Of a stretch of 49,082 bases of DNA, positions 36,941 through 44,465 are shown one piece after another. The notes below the pieces were generated by a model. It did not search any database, had not been told where the DNA came from, and saw only the letters and a program-made list of their open reading frames with translations. Both the position numbers and the translations under genes were made by a program. The stretch is from Rubripirellula sp. (GTDB taxonomy: Bacteria > Planctomycetota > Planctomycetia > Pirellulales > Pirellulaceae), in the NCBI GenBank assembly GCA_029213145.1, contig JARGNK010000013.1, positions 1 through 49,082 on the forward strand. Reading direction: 5' to 3'. Each line of letters starts with the position of its first letter. Position 1 is the first letter of the stretch.

Positions 36941-37174
36941 ATGGACAGGCAGGATCATCAAGCGGACGTCAAGCGAATGCGTTTGCCTGGGTGGTGCGCA
37001 ATAATTCTCGGCCCTGTGGTTGGTGCGGCGATTGGTTTGCCAGCGTTCTTGCAGGGTAACGCTGGTTTTGCAGGCTCGATGATTGGACTGTTTGCGGCTA
37101 TCGGCATGATTGCCGGTTGTGCTTTGTGCTTTTGCGACTGGTGGTTTGGGCGAACCAAGTCGGGAAACGATTGA
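36941..37174 (+). CDS. Small two-helix membrane protein (77 aa)
   Basis: GGAGGAG stands seven bases before ATG 36941, the strongest ribosome-binding site in this region. The product has a charged N-terminus (MDRQDHQADVKRMR) and two Gly/Ala-rich membrane helices (about 18-36 and 42-66), the second with three cysteines, ending in a short basic tail. No family recognised. An overlapping frame at 36808-37059 is rejected for lack of such a site. Confidence 0.65.
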   Translation: MDRQDHQADVKRMRLPGWCAIILGPVVGAAIGLPAFLQGNAGFAGSMIGLFAAIGMIAGCALCFCDWWFGRTKSGND

Positions 37175-37343
37175 GGTCAGGCGGTCCAGTGCACTTCTGA
37201 TTGGCCGCTATTTAAGAATCGTTTTCAGTTGCCATTCTTAGCGATGGAAACTCACTTGCTCGCTGTCTAACACATCGGGTGAAAGCTTTGTTTCGCTAGC
37301 AAATAACAGTTGGAAACTGTAAGGAAAGTTGCGGGAAATTTGC

Positions 37344-37372
37344 TTGACACTAATTTATGCGATCGGTAAAAC
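37344..37372 (+). promoter_or_regulatory. Sigma70-type promoter for the DUF1573 gene
   Basis: TTGACA at 37344-37349, a 17-base spacer, and TAAAAC at 37367-37372. The -35 is perfect and the -10 matches four of six. Transcription would begin near 37380, leaving an 80-base leader that contains a stem-loop GCGTGC-TTG-GCACGC at 37419-37433 and a possible GTCGTT/AACGAC pairing before it. An AAGGGGG Shine-Dalgarno stands just before ATG 37459. Confidence 0.6.
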
Positions 37373-37458
37373 CTGTGCGTCGTTGATCGAACAGGTTAAC
37401 GACAAAACCAATTTGATTGCGTGCTTGGCACGCGCCTGAGTGACATAAGGGGGCAATT

Positions 37459-38484
37459 ATGGAACTCACTCACAGGATATATTTCTATCTCTGCTGTCAC
37501 CTGCTGGCGTTTTCCAGTTCTCTTGGTGGTAGCGAACCATGCGAAACGATGCCATCGGTTCAGGTCGATCGCGTTCCGCAGGTAACGCGACTGTTCTTTG
37601 GTTCGTGTTTGGTCAATCAACCATTGCGGGGAACGATATGGCTGACGAACCGCACGGGTTCTGCTTGGACGATTCGTAAAATCGAAACAGACTGCGGTTG
37701 CTTATCTGCCGTGGCGAACAAATTGACCTGTGCGGCGGGCCAAGACGTGCAATTGGATGTGCACTTGGCCGCTGCAAACAAACTCGCCAAGTTGCGGAGA
37801 TCGGTCAGGGTTTATTTCGAGACCGTTGGTAAGCCGCTGGTGCTAAATTTGGATGTGTCGGTGACTGGACCAATCCAACTTGAACGAACTGTGTTTGAGG
37901 TGCAATCAAGCAAGTCGCCTCTGGAAATTGTTGGTAAAAAGATACGGCCAGGCATCAATATCGAGGCTCTGTTTAGTGGGCGTGGCGGTTTTTTGGTGAA
38001 GGGTCAAGTCAATCAAGATGACGATTCTTTTCGTGTCTTGATCCAGCCACTGCACGGGTTTGGGACATACAGTGATCTTCTTCGTGTCCGTTATGAAGAT
38101 CAAAACGCACACTCGCAAATTGTCGATGTGCCAATTGAATTGCGGTGTATCGAAAAGATTCGCTTCTTGCCTTCGAAGGTTTGGATGCAACGCGAAGACG
38201 GTTGTTGGGTGGGGAAAACACGGATGGTTCTGTCTCCCGAAGCGAAGTCCATCGATTTGAACACAATCAATTTTGTCTTTGCGGGTGCCAATCCCGATTT
38301 GGGAGCCGAGCGTTGTGAAGCCAGGATTCAACCATTATCCGCCGTTCTGTCAGTTGTGCATTTGACGGTGCCAGATGATGGTCAACAAAACATGCCCCGT
38401 TTCGTTGAGATCAAGGATCGGAATGGATCCTTGCTTGGAAAACTTCATCTCTCAAAATTGGGACAGACAAATGACAATGACTAA
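37459..38484 (+). CDS. Secreted DUF1573 domain protein
   Basis: The 341-residue protein has a signal peptide (about 1-24) and then a DUF1573-type beta-sandwich. The hallmark is the segment IRKIETDCGCLSA (C79, C81), seen in many planctomycete and Bacteroidetes periplasmic proteins of unknown role, followed by an immunoglobulin-like strand pattern. The rest (about 130-341) has further beta strands and no catalytic motif. It has its own promoter and strong Shine-Dalgarno. The stop lies 14 bases inside the next gene (38471), so the two are coupled. Confidence 0.75.
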   Translation: MELTHRIYFYLCCHLLAFSSSLGGSEPCETMPSVQVDRVPQVTRLFFGSCLVNQPLRGTIWLTNRTGSAWTIRKIETDCGCLSAVANKLTCAAGQDVQLDVHLAAANKLAKLRRSVRVYFETVGKPLVLNLDVSVTGPIQLERTVFEVQSSKSPLEIVGKKIRPGINIEALFSGRGGFLVKGQVNQDDDSFRVLIQPLHGFGTYSDLLRVRYEDQNAHSQIVDVPIELRCIEKIRFLPSKVWMQREDGCWVGKTRMVLSPEAKSIDLNTINFVFAGANPDLGAERCEARIQPLSAVLSVVHLTVPDDGQQNMPRFVEIKDRNGSLLGKLHLSKLGQTNDND

Positions 38485-39151
38485 AACTCGATTCTTTTCA
38501 GTGCTCTTGGCGATGGTATTGTTGACGCGTCCCGCCTACGCCGGCGAACCGCGTGATCCAATTTTACCTGATGAAAGTCCTTTTGATTGGCAATGCACTT
38601 ATCCGTTCACAGAAACGAATTGCGGTGAGGTGATTGCAAGTTGGGCCGAAGATCACTTGGATGACCCTACAGATGTCAGTGAGGATGTGGTCGGATGTGG
38701 CCAATGCACGGCGATTTACGCGACAGATTGGAATGGCGATCAATGGACGGTCGGATATCGTTGCGAACATCGCCGTGGTTATGAAGTCGTCACGGAGGAT
38801 CTGAAATCGAAGATACCGCTGTACCGCGAGAGTGATTCCAAGCAAGGTTGGGCTGTCGAAGATTGGGCAATGTTCCCATGCGTGCGTACGTGGCAATGTT
38901 ACGACGGGTGTACTTGGGACCGCGGGGAACCGGCTTGTTTTGTGGTGATGGTAGTTAGTGTCGGACGGTTTCAGCCGGTGCTAGGGGAACCCTGTGATCG
39001 GCAGGGAGGCGTTGGTCCAGATGTGGTTCAGCATCCCGAGGGAACGTCAGGTTTCGATCCGGAAAATCCTTTCGGACTTGATCTCGAATCGGCGACCGAA
39101 CCGAAATCAATCGCTCCCGACGAAATCGGTACCGGCAGTCGTTGGTATTGA
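38471..39151 (+). CDS. Secreted ten-cysteine protein, unknown
   Basis: The 226-residue protein has a signal peptide (MTMTKTRFFSVLLAMVLL, about 1-24, AYAG). The mature part contains ten cysteines (42, 51, 76, 79, 98, 137, 143, 147, 156, 175), enough for five disulfides, in a Trp/Asp/Glu-rich setting (QWTVGYRCEH, WQCYDGCTWDRGEPAC). The tail is Gly/Pro/Asp-rich. I know no matching family; C76-x2-C79 and C143-x3-C147 could also bind metal. It starts inside the DUF1573 gene (14-base overlap), so they are co-expressed. Confidence 0.65.
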   Translation: MTMTKTRFFSVLLAMVLLTRPAYAGEPRDPILPDESPFDWQCTYPFTETNCGEVIASWAEDHLDDPTDVSEDVVGCGQCTAIYATDWNGDQWTVGYRCEHRRGYEVVTEDLKSKIPLYRESDSKQGWAVEDWAMFPCVRTWQCYDGCTWDRGEPACFVVMVVSVGRFQPVLGEPCDRQGGVGPDVVQHPEGTSGFDPENPFGLDLESATEPKSIAPDEIGTGSRWY

Positions 39152-39476
39152 ACCTACGGCAATTTGTTTGACCGCAACGCTCGATGTGATGTTCGTCACT
39201 GTTTGCAACTTGCAGATTCGGGCGACCGCCAACGACTCGGCGGCGCCCGGCGTGCTCGCATCATTGCACTGCGGTTGTTTGTACTGTGTGCCTTGGTGCT
39301 GCGTGCGTTGTTGGCAGTGCGTTGTTGGCAGTGCGTTGTTGGCAGTGCGTTGTTGGCAGTGCGTTGTTGGCAGTGCGTTGGCGCTCGATGTAGACGTCAC
39401 TGGGGGCGTGGCTTCTCTATCAAGTCAACGACCAAGCGTCTGTTTTTATTAATCGCGTTTCGGGAGGTGTTTGGTC
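39152..39476. other. Intergenic region with a 14-bp tandem array
   Basis: 325 bases without a supported gene. A frame (39164-39556) is open through it but is made mainly by the repeat. The five-copy 14-bp array occupies 39304-39373. Just before the next gene is GGGAGG (39462-39467), its Shine-Dalgarno. No promoter or terminator was found. Confidence 0.5.
39304..39380 (+). repeat. 14-bp tandem repeat, five perfect copies plus a half copy
   Basis: Unit TGCGTTGTTGGCAG, repeated at 39304, 39318, 39332, 39346 and 39360, then TGCGTTG at 39374. All five are identical. Because 14 is not a multiple of three, the array is not coding in any fixed frame. It lies between two secreted-protein genes. Confidence 0.95.
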
Positions 39477-40511
39477 ATGGTCTTTTACGGTTGTCGCGTT
39501 TCTGTGTGTTGGCTTTGCGGATTTATTCTGACGCTATCGCTTGGTTTTGCTGCTGAGAAGAAACCGTCGGATTTCGAGATCGATGTTGCGAAGTTGGAAC
39601 CCGTGACACCGGAAACGAAGCATGCAATTCAAGATTGTCTAATCGATCTCGAATCGACGCCGCTCCTTGTTCAGCGGTTAGCCGTTGTGGTCACCGGCGA
39701 AGTATTCACGGGCGGTAGGATCGAAGGACAAGAGGCGGTGAACGCGAAGCAGTTTGCGATTGGTTGGGTGACGCAGGCGGGTGCAAAGAATCAGAGAGTG
39801 ATTTTTCAAGGTGCGAGTTTGCTAAATCCCGTGCTGCGGGATCGCGATGGCCAGCGATATGTACAGTCGAGCGCAAATTCTTTCGATCAATTGAAACGAG
39901 GCGATGAGTATTTTGAGGCAAGGGGACCAAAGCGATACCCTATGTCTCGAAAGCCGCGATTGGCACCTCTTTTAAAAGTCTCGGGTGTCTTCTATCCGAC
40001 CACTGCGACCACTGCCACTGCAACGGAATGGTATCGTGGCAGCGCTGCGAACCCACTCGCGGCACGTGTGGAAATTGAGCGTCTTGTAAGCAGTTATCAG
40101 GAGGGCAAAAAAACGATCGCCGAGTTTTATTACCAATCGAACGACAGCGCCGTTCTACACCGTTTTATCGTCTTTGAGGGTGGCGTTCCCATACAGGTCG
40201 AGGATCGCATGGCAATGAGCACTCCAGGTCGCTTTCGTTTGGTCAGTTTGCTGCAGCCGAAGTCGGCTGATCTGGAGCAGATGAAGCGGACGCGAGAGTC
40301 CGCAGTTCCGGTTGCCCGGACGCAAACCAAATGGAAAAAAATTCAAGCCGATCTACAGGTGCCGATTGAGATTCGTAGCAGAACCATCAACGGGCCTCAT
40401 GCGATCGAGTTCGTTGCAAACTGCGTCTGGCTAACCAATGAAAAAATCAAACCCGTCGCGTTTGAACCAACCTCGGTTGGGACGTTAACACCGCTGCAGT
40501 TGATCGATTGA
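39477..40511 (+). CDS. Secreted protein of unknown function (344 aa)
   Basis: Starts at ATG 39477, nine bases after GGGAGG; the in-frame TTG at 39471 is too close to that site. A signal peptide spans about 1-26 (SVCWLCGFILTLSLGFAAEK). The mature part has alternating strand-like segments (RLAVVVTGEVFTGG, FAIGWVTQAG, TIAEFYYQSNDSAVLHRFIV) and no catalytic motif or cysteine cluster. No family recognised. It may share the secreted cassette with the two preceding genes, though the repeat array lies between. Confidence 0.6.
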   Translation: MVFYGCRVSVCWLCGFILTLSLGFAAEKKPSDFEIDVAKLEPVTPETKHAIQDCLIDLESTPLLVQRLAVVVTGEVFTGGRIEGQEAVNAKQFAIGWVTQAGAKNQRVIFQGASLLNPVLRDRDGQRYVQSSANSFDQLKRGDEYFEARGPKRYPMSRKPRLAPLLKVSGVFYPTTATTATATEWYRGSAANPLAARVEIERLVSSYQEGKKTIAEFYYQSNDSAVLHRFIVFEGGVPIQVEDRMAMSTPGRFRLVSLLQPKSADLEQMKRTRESAVPVARTQTKWKKIQADLQVPIEIRSRTINGPHAIEFVANCVWLTNEKIKPVAFEPTSVGTLTPLQLID

Positions 40512-40578
40512 AATCGGCGGAGAGCTTGCATGAATGCAGGCCAACCAAGTTGCTGTGTCAAAGCCTGTAAAGGTTTTG

Positions 40579-41562
40579 TCAGGGTGAGCCAAGCTGTCGC
40601 ATCACCCGTTGAACGATCTGTTCGATGGTCTCAGGTGGAAGTGCGACGGATTCGTCTAAGCCGGCAACTTCGGAGACGAGTGCGTCGATTTCACGCTGTG
40701 TTCTTGCCACGGCGTCACGTTGTTGTTCACTAAGTGGTACGCGACCGGGGCCAAGATTCCAGCCACGTGATCTTGCACCAGCGCGAAAACCTTCGGGGAA
40801 TTCACCCAACGAGATCATCGCGTCAAAGAGTGGCAGTAATTGGTACTGCAGACGCATCGCTTCTTGATGGTTGCCGGTGATTACATTTCGGTGCACGGCC
40901 CGAGTGAGTTCGGGTACGACACCGCTTGTTGCGTTGGTGCCGCCATCGGCGCCGGCGATGAGCATTGGGGCGAGAGCAGCATCCCATCCGGTAAGGAACG
41001 AGAAATCATCACGCATTGGACGGATTGCCGAGATCATCCGCATCATGTTAGGGAGATCGCCGCTACTGTCCTTGATCCCGATCACCCGAGGAAATTCAGA
41101 CGCAAGTCGAATGACGGTTTCGACATCAATGGGCGAGGCGAATAGAGGAATGTTGTAAAGCGTGACATCGACCGAAACATGTTCGGCGATCTCGCGAAAG
41201 TACGCATACACACCTTCGCTTGTCAGCCTGTAATAGAAGGGTGCCACGATGGCGACAGCTCGCACGCCCATATCGCCATAGGCATTGCAGGCTTCGATCG
41301 TTGCTTTGACGTTCGCCTCGGCGGCGCCGGCGAGCACCGGAACTCGACCATCGGCCTGTTCCACGACAATTTGAACGATTCGTCGTCGTTCCTCGGCGGT
41401 AAACCGGACAAACTCTCCGGTGCTACCATTGGGGTAGATACCGTCGACGCCTCGGTCAATCAACCAATCGACGTAGCCACGCAATCGTTCTTCGTCGATT
41501 CGCCCCGCTGCATCAACTGGAGTGATATTCGGGGTTAGGATTCCAGTGATTCTGTCTGCCAT
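40579..41562 (-). CDS. DHDPS/N-acetylneuraminate lyase family aldolase
   Basis: The 327-residue protein is a TIM-barrel class I aldolase of the DapA/NanA family. GIYPNGSTGEFVRF carries the GSTGE loop, LYNIPLF the catalytic tyrosine (Y136) and VIGIKDSSGD the Schiff-base lysine (K164). It joins pyruvate to an aldehyde or splits such a product; whether it is DapA or a catabolic aldolase is not decidable, and the 30-residue helical C-terminus is long for DapA. It follows hppA on the same strand with an 11-base gap, so the two may be co-transcribed although the functions are not obviously related. The start is ATG 41562. Confidence 0.88.
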   Translation of the reverse strand: MADRITGILTPNITPVDAAGRIDEERLRGYVDWLIDRGVDGIYPNGSTGEFVRFTAEERRRIVQIVVEQADGRVPVLAGAAEANVKATIEACNAYGDMGVRAVAIVAPFYYRLTSEGVYAYFREIAEHVSVDVTLYNIPLFASPIDVETVIRLASEFPRVIGIKDSSGDLPNMMRMISAIRPMRDDFSFLTGWDAALAPMLIAGADGGTNATSGVVPELTRAVHRNVITGNHQEAMRLQYQLLPLFDAMISLGEFPEGFRAGARSRGWNLGPGRVPLSEQQRDAVARTQREIDALVSEVAGLDESVALPPETIEQIVQRVMRQLGSP

Positions 41563-41573
41563 TAGGAGCCGTC

Positions 41574-44015
41574 TTAAATGAGGGAAGCGATTACGAGTGC
41601 AACCACACTCATCAGCTTCAATAGAATATTCAAGGACGGCCCGGAAGTATCTTTGAAGGGGTCGCCCACGGTATCACCAACCACAGCGGCTTTGTGAGCA
41701 TCGCTACCCTTGGTCAGCATCTGGCCGTTCACCTCGAAACCCTCTTCGATCATCTTTTTGGCATTGTCCCAAGCGCCACCAGCATTGGATTGGAAGAGAG
41801 CCATCAAGACACCACTGACCGTGACACCCGCAAGCAAACCGCCGAGCATCAGGGCATTGGTGTTTCCTTCCAAGCCAACCATGGCGGGGACGAATCCAAA
41901 GCCGACTGGTACGAGGATCGCAACCAAGCCGGGCAAAACCATCTCGCGAATCGACGCTTTAGTCGAAATTTCAACGCATTTACCGTATTCGGCTTTGCCA
42001 TCTGCTGCTTGGAAGGTTGCCTGGTCGGATTCCGACCATTCTTCGAATTCCTTACCTTCATTTTTATTCATAACATTCAACGCCGCTTTCAATTCGGGGA
42101 TGTCCTTGAATTGTCGGCGGACCTCTTCGATCATCGACATTGCTGCCCGTCCCACGGCGTTCATCGAAAGTGCGGAGAACAGGAAGGGCAGCATTCCCCC
42201 GACGAATAGGGATGCCATCACATAGGGGTTCGTGATGTCGATCGCATCGATTTTGGTGCCAGGGTGCGTGGCGTTGTATGCGGTGATGAAGGCAGCGAAG
42301 AGTGCCAGAGCCGTGAGTGCGGCAGAGCCAATGGCAAATCCTTTCCCGATCGCCGCGGTGGTGTTGCCGACTGCGTCCAGTTTGTCCGTTCGTTCCCGGA
42401 CTTCACTGGGCAATTCGGCCATCTCCGCGATACCGCCCGCGTTATCTGAAATTGGTCCGTATGCATCTACCGCCAACTGGATGCCAGTGTTGGATAGCAT
42501 GCCGACTGCAGCAATCGCGATCCCATACAAACCGGCCAGCGAATAAGCGCCGATGATGGCTGCGGCGATAATCAGGATTGGGATCGCAGTCGACATCATG
42601 CCAACGCCGACACCAGAGATGATGGTCGTTGCCGAGCCGGTCACCGATTGTCGAACGATTGATTTGACCGGCGGCGTTCCCGTTCCGGTATAGAATTCGG
42701 TGATTTTACCAATCCCGAGGCCGGCACCCAGGCCAAACAAAATGGCAAAGAACACGCCATTACTGGTGTACTGAAATTCGTCGCCCGCGACAGTCCAGCT
42801 TTGGGGCAACATGAAACGGATGATTACGTAGGTCAGGATCAGCAGAATTGCAGCCGATCCCAATTCACCCATGTTCAGAGCATGGTGAGGATTTCCTCCT
42901 TCTCTGACCTTTACTAAGAACGTTCCGGCAATCGACGTCAGAATGCCCACACCGGCGAGAACGAGAGGTAGCAAAACAGCTGAGAGGCCATAAAAACTAT
43001 CCATCTCTCCGCTGTTAAACGTAGTGAAAAATGCAGCGCCAAGCACCATCGTTCCAATGATTGACCCGACATAAGATTCAAACAAGTCAGCTCCCATGCC
43101 AGCGACATCACCAACGTTGTCACCGACGTTGTCGGCAATCGTCGCCGGGTTCAGCGGATGGTCTTCTGGAATCCCTGCTTCTACCTTTCCGACCAAGTCG
43201 GCCCCCACGTCCGCGGCTTTGGTATAGATGCCACCGCCGACTCGTGCGAACAACGCGATGGACGACGCGCCGAAGGAGAAGCCGGTCAAAACGGTGATCA
43301 CTCTCATCAGGCTGGGTTCAGAATCGAGGCCGAACATTGTCGCGTAGACGACAAACAGGGCGCTCAATCCGAGCACACCCAGCCCAACAACTCCCATGCC
43401 CATCACCGAGCCGCCGGCGAAGGCAACTTCCAAGGCTTGGCCGAGGCCTGTTTGAGCAGCATTGGTGGTCCGAACATTGGCCTTTGTGGCAACCTTCATT
43501 CCAATGAATCCCGCTAGCCCGGAGCAAACGGCTCCCAAGCCAAACGAAAGTGCGATCAGCGGGGAGGACTTGTCGCCTTGTGTCGAACCGCCATAACCCA
43601 GCAAGATTGCGACGAGAACGACAAATATTGCGAGGATCGAGTACTCGGCTTTTAGGAACGACATCGCCCCTTCGGTGATGTTCTGGGCGATCCGAGCCAT
43701 CTTGTCGCCGCCAACGGGCTGTTGGGCAACCCAGGACGATCTCCAAAAGGTGTAGAGCAGTCCAGCGATTCCGAACAACGGAATGATGTAGGAAATCAAC
43801 GGAATACCAGTATTTTGCAGATCGGTTGCCGTCGCGCTGTTTGCAGCTTCTGTGGTAGCAACCTCAGCCGCAGGACTTTCCGCGCTGGGGGCATTTGTGG
43901 TCGCCCTTTCGGCCCCGGCCTGAGCATCTTGTTGGGCGACCGCTAACGCCGGCGAAAGCGTGATCGCGACGAATACGAGTAGAGTCCAAGTGGAAGATTT
44001 AACAAATGCCAGCAT
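41574..44015 (-). CDS. hppA: Membrane-bound ion-translocating pyrophosphatase, K+-dependent type
   Basis: Couples pyrophosphate hydrolysis to H+ or Na+ pumping. The 813-residue protein has about 16 membrane helices after an extra N-terminal segment resembling a signal peptide ([18 protein letters not shown] ... AVAQQ) and a 40-residue linker. Substrate motifs are [20 protein letters not shown] (260-279) and [13 protein letters not shown] (291-303). In [13 protein letters not shown] (549-561) the position that is Lys in K+-independent enzymes is Ala554 and is followed by Gly557, the K+-dependent signature. Ion choice (H+ or Na+) is not decided. The dihydrodipicolinate-synthase-like gene follows. 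Confidence 0.95.
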   Translation of the reverse strand: MLAFVKSSTWTLLVFVAITLSPALAVAQQDAQAGAERATTNAPSAESPAAEVATTEAANSATATDLQNTGIPLISYIIPLFGIAGLLYTFWRSSWVAQQPVGGDKMARIAQNITEGAMSFLKAEYSILAIFVVLVAILLGYGGSTQGDKSSPLIALSFGLGAVCSGLAGFIGMKVATKANVRTTNAAQTGLGQALEVAFAGGSVMGMGVVGLGVLGLSALFVVYATMFGLDSEPSLMRVITVLTGFSFGASSIALFARVGGGIYTKAADVGADLVGKVEAGIPEDHPLNPATIADNVGDNVGDVAGMGADLFESYVGSIIGTMVLGAAFFTTFNSGEMDSFYGLSAVLLPLVLAGVGILTSIAGTFLVKVREGGNPHHALNMGELGSAAILLILTYVIIRFMLPQSWTVAGDEFQYTSNGVFFAILFGLGAGLGIGKITEFYTGTGTPPVKSIVRQSVTGSATTIISGVGVGMMSTAIPILIIAAAIIGAYSLAGLYGIAIAAVGMLSNTGIQLAVDAYGPISDNAGGIAEMAELPSEVRERTDKLDAVGNTTAAIGKGFAIGSAALTALALFAAFITAYNATHPGTKIDAIDITNPYVMASLFVGGMLPFLFSALSMNAVGRAAMSMIEEVRRQFKDIPELKAALNVMNKNEGKEFEEWSESDQATFQAADGKAEYGKCVEISTKASIREMVLPGLVAILVPVGFGFVPAMVGLEGNTNALMLGGLLAGVTVSGVLMALFQSNAGGAWDNAKKMIEEGFEVNGQMLTKGSDAHKAAVVGDTVGDPFKDTSGPSLNILLKLMSVVALVIASLI

Positions 44016-44465
44016 GTTGTGTTTTCCTTCGCCACACGTTTTGGCAACCGCGAGTGGGTATTACGAGCTGTGAGGGTCTAAAGCAGGTTTAGGAGGAGGG
44101 GCATTATGGGCGAAATTTGCGGATCTTGGGTATACCGGTTCGCCCTGTTACCCCCCGAAAGGACAGGAAACGGAAATAAGGCACTCGGCTTTGTGTTAAC
44201 TATTGCTTCCTTCTCGGGGCCGCGGTCCCAGTTTTGCCATTTGATTTGCAGGAGGCACCTTAACTTCTCGTCTCGATGAGATCGGTTTGATTGACCGCCG
44301 GTGGGGTGGAAACTAAAATGAATGGCCTTGTCATGCTTTTCGTAAACGTCCACCACGCCTTTACTTAGATCAAGTAGGAATCGGTCGCAGGTAAGGCCGG
44401 ACGCCCACTGCAGTTGCTACTGAGCATTGCTTCGCAGCGTTTATCCAACCCCCACCAGGCTTGTG
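44016..44465. other. Divergent intergenic region between hppA and the Ser/Thr kinase
   Basis: 450 bases without a supported gene, carrying a good rightward promoter (44291-44319) for the kinase gene. For hppA, AAGGA stands a few bases before its start, but no leftward promoter was found. A CCTGT/ACAGG pairing at 44144-44167 could form a hairpin. Short open frames here lack protein character. Confidence 0.5.
44291..44319 (+). promoter_or_regulatory. Sigma70-type promoter for the Ser/Thr kinase
   Basis: TTGACC at 44291-44296, a 17-base spacer, and TAAAAT at 44314-44319; each hexamer matches the consensus at five of six positions. Transcription would start near 44326, leaving a leader of about 140 bases before ATG 44466. 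Confidence 0.6.

Noticed and set aside
36808..37059. 83-codon frame overlapping the two-helix membrane protein
   Set aside because: It has no ribosome-binding site, while the frame starting at 36941 has GGAGGAG and a clean hydrophobic pattern.
39164..39556. 130-codon frame through the 14-bp array
   Set aside because: Its middle is generated by the repeat, and the end overlaps the well-supported gene at 39477 in another frame.
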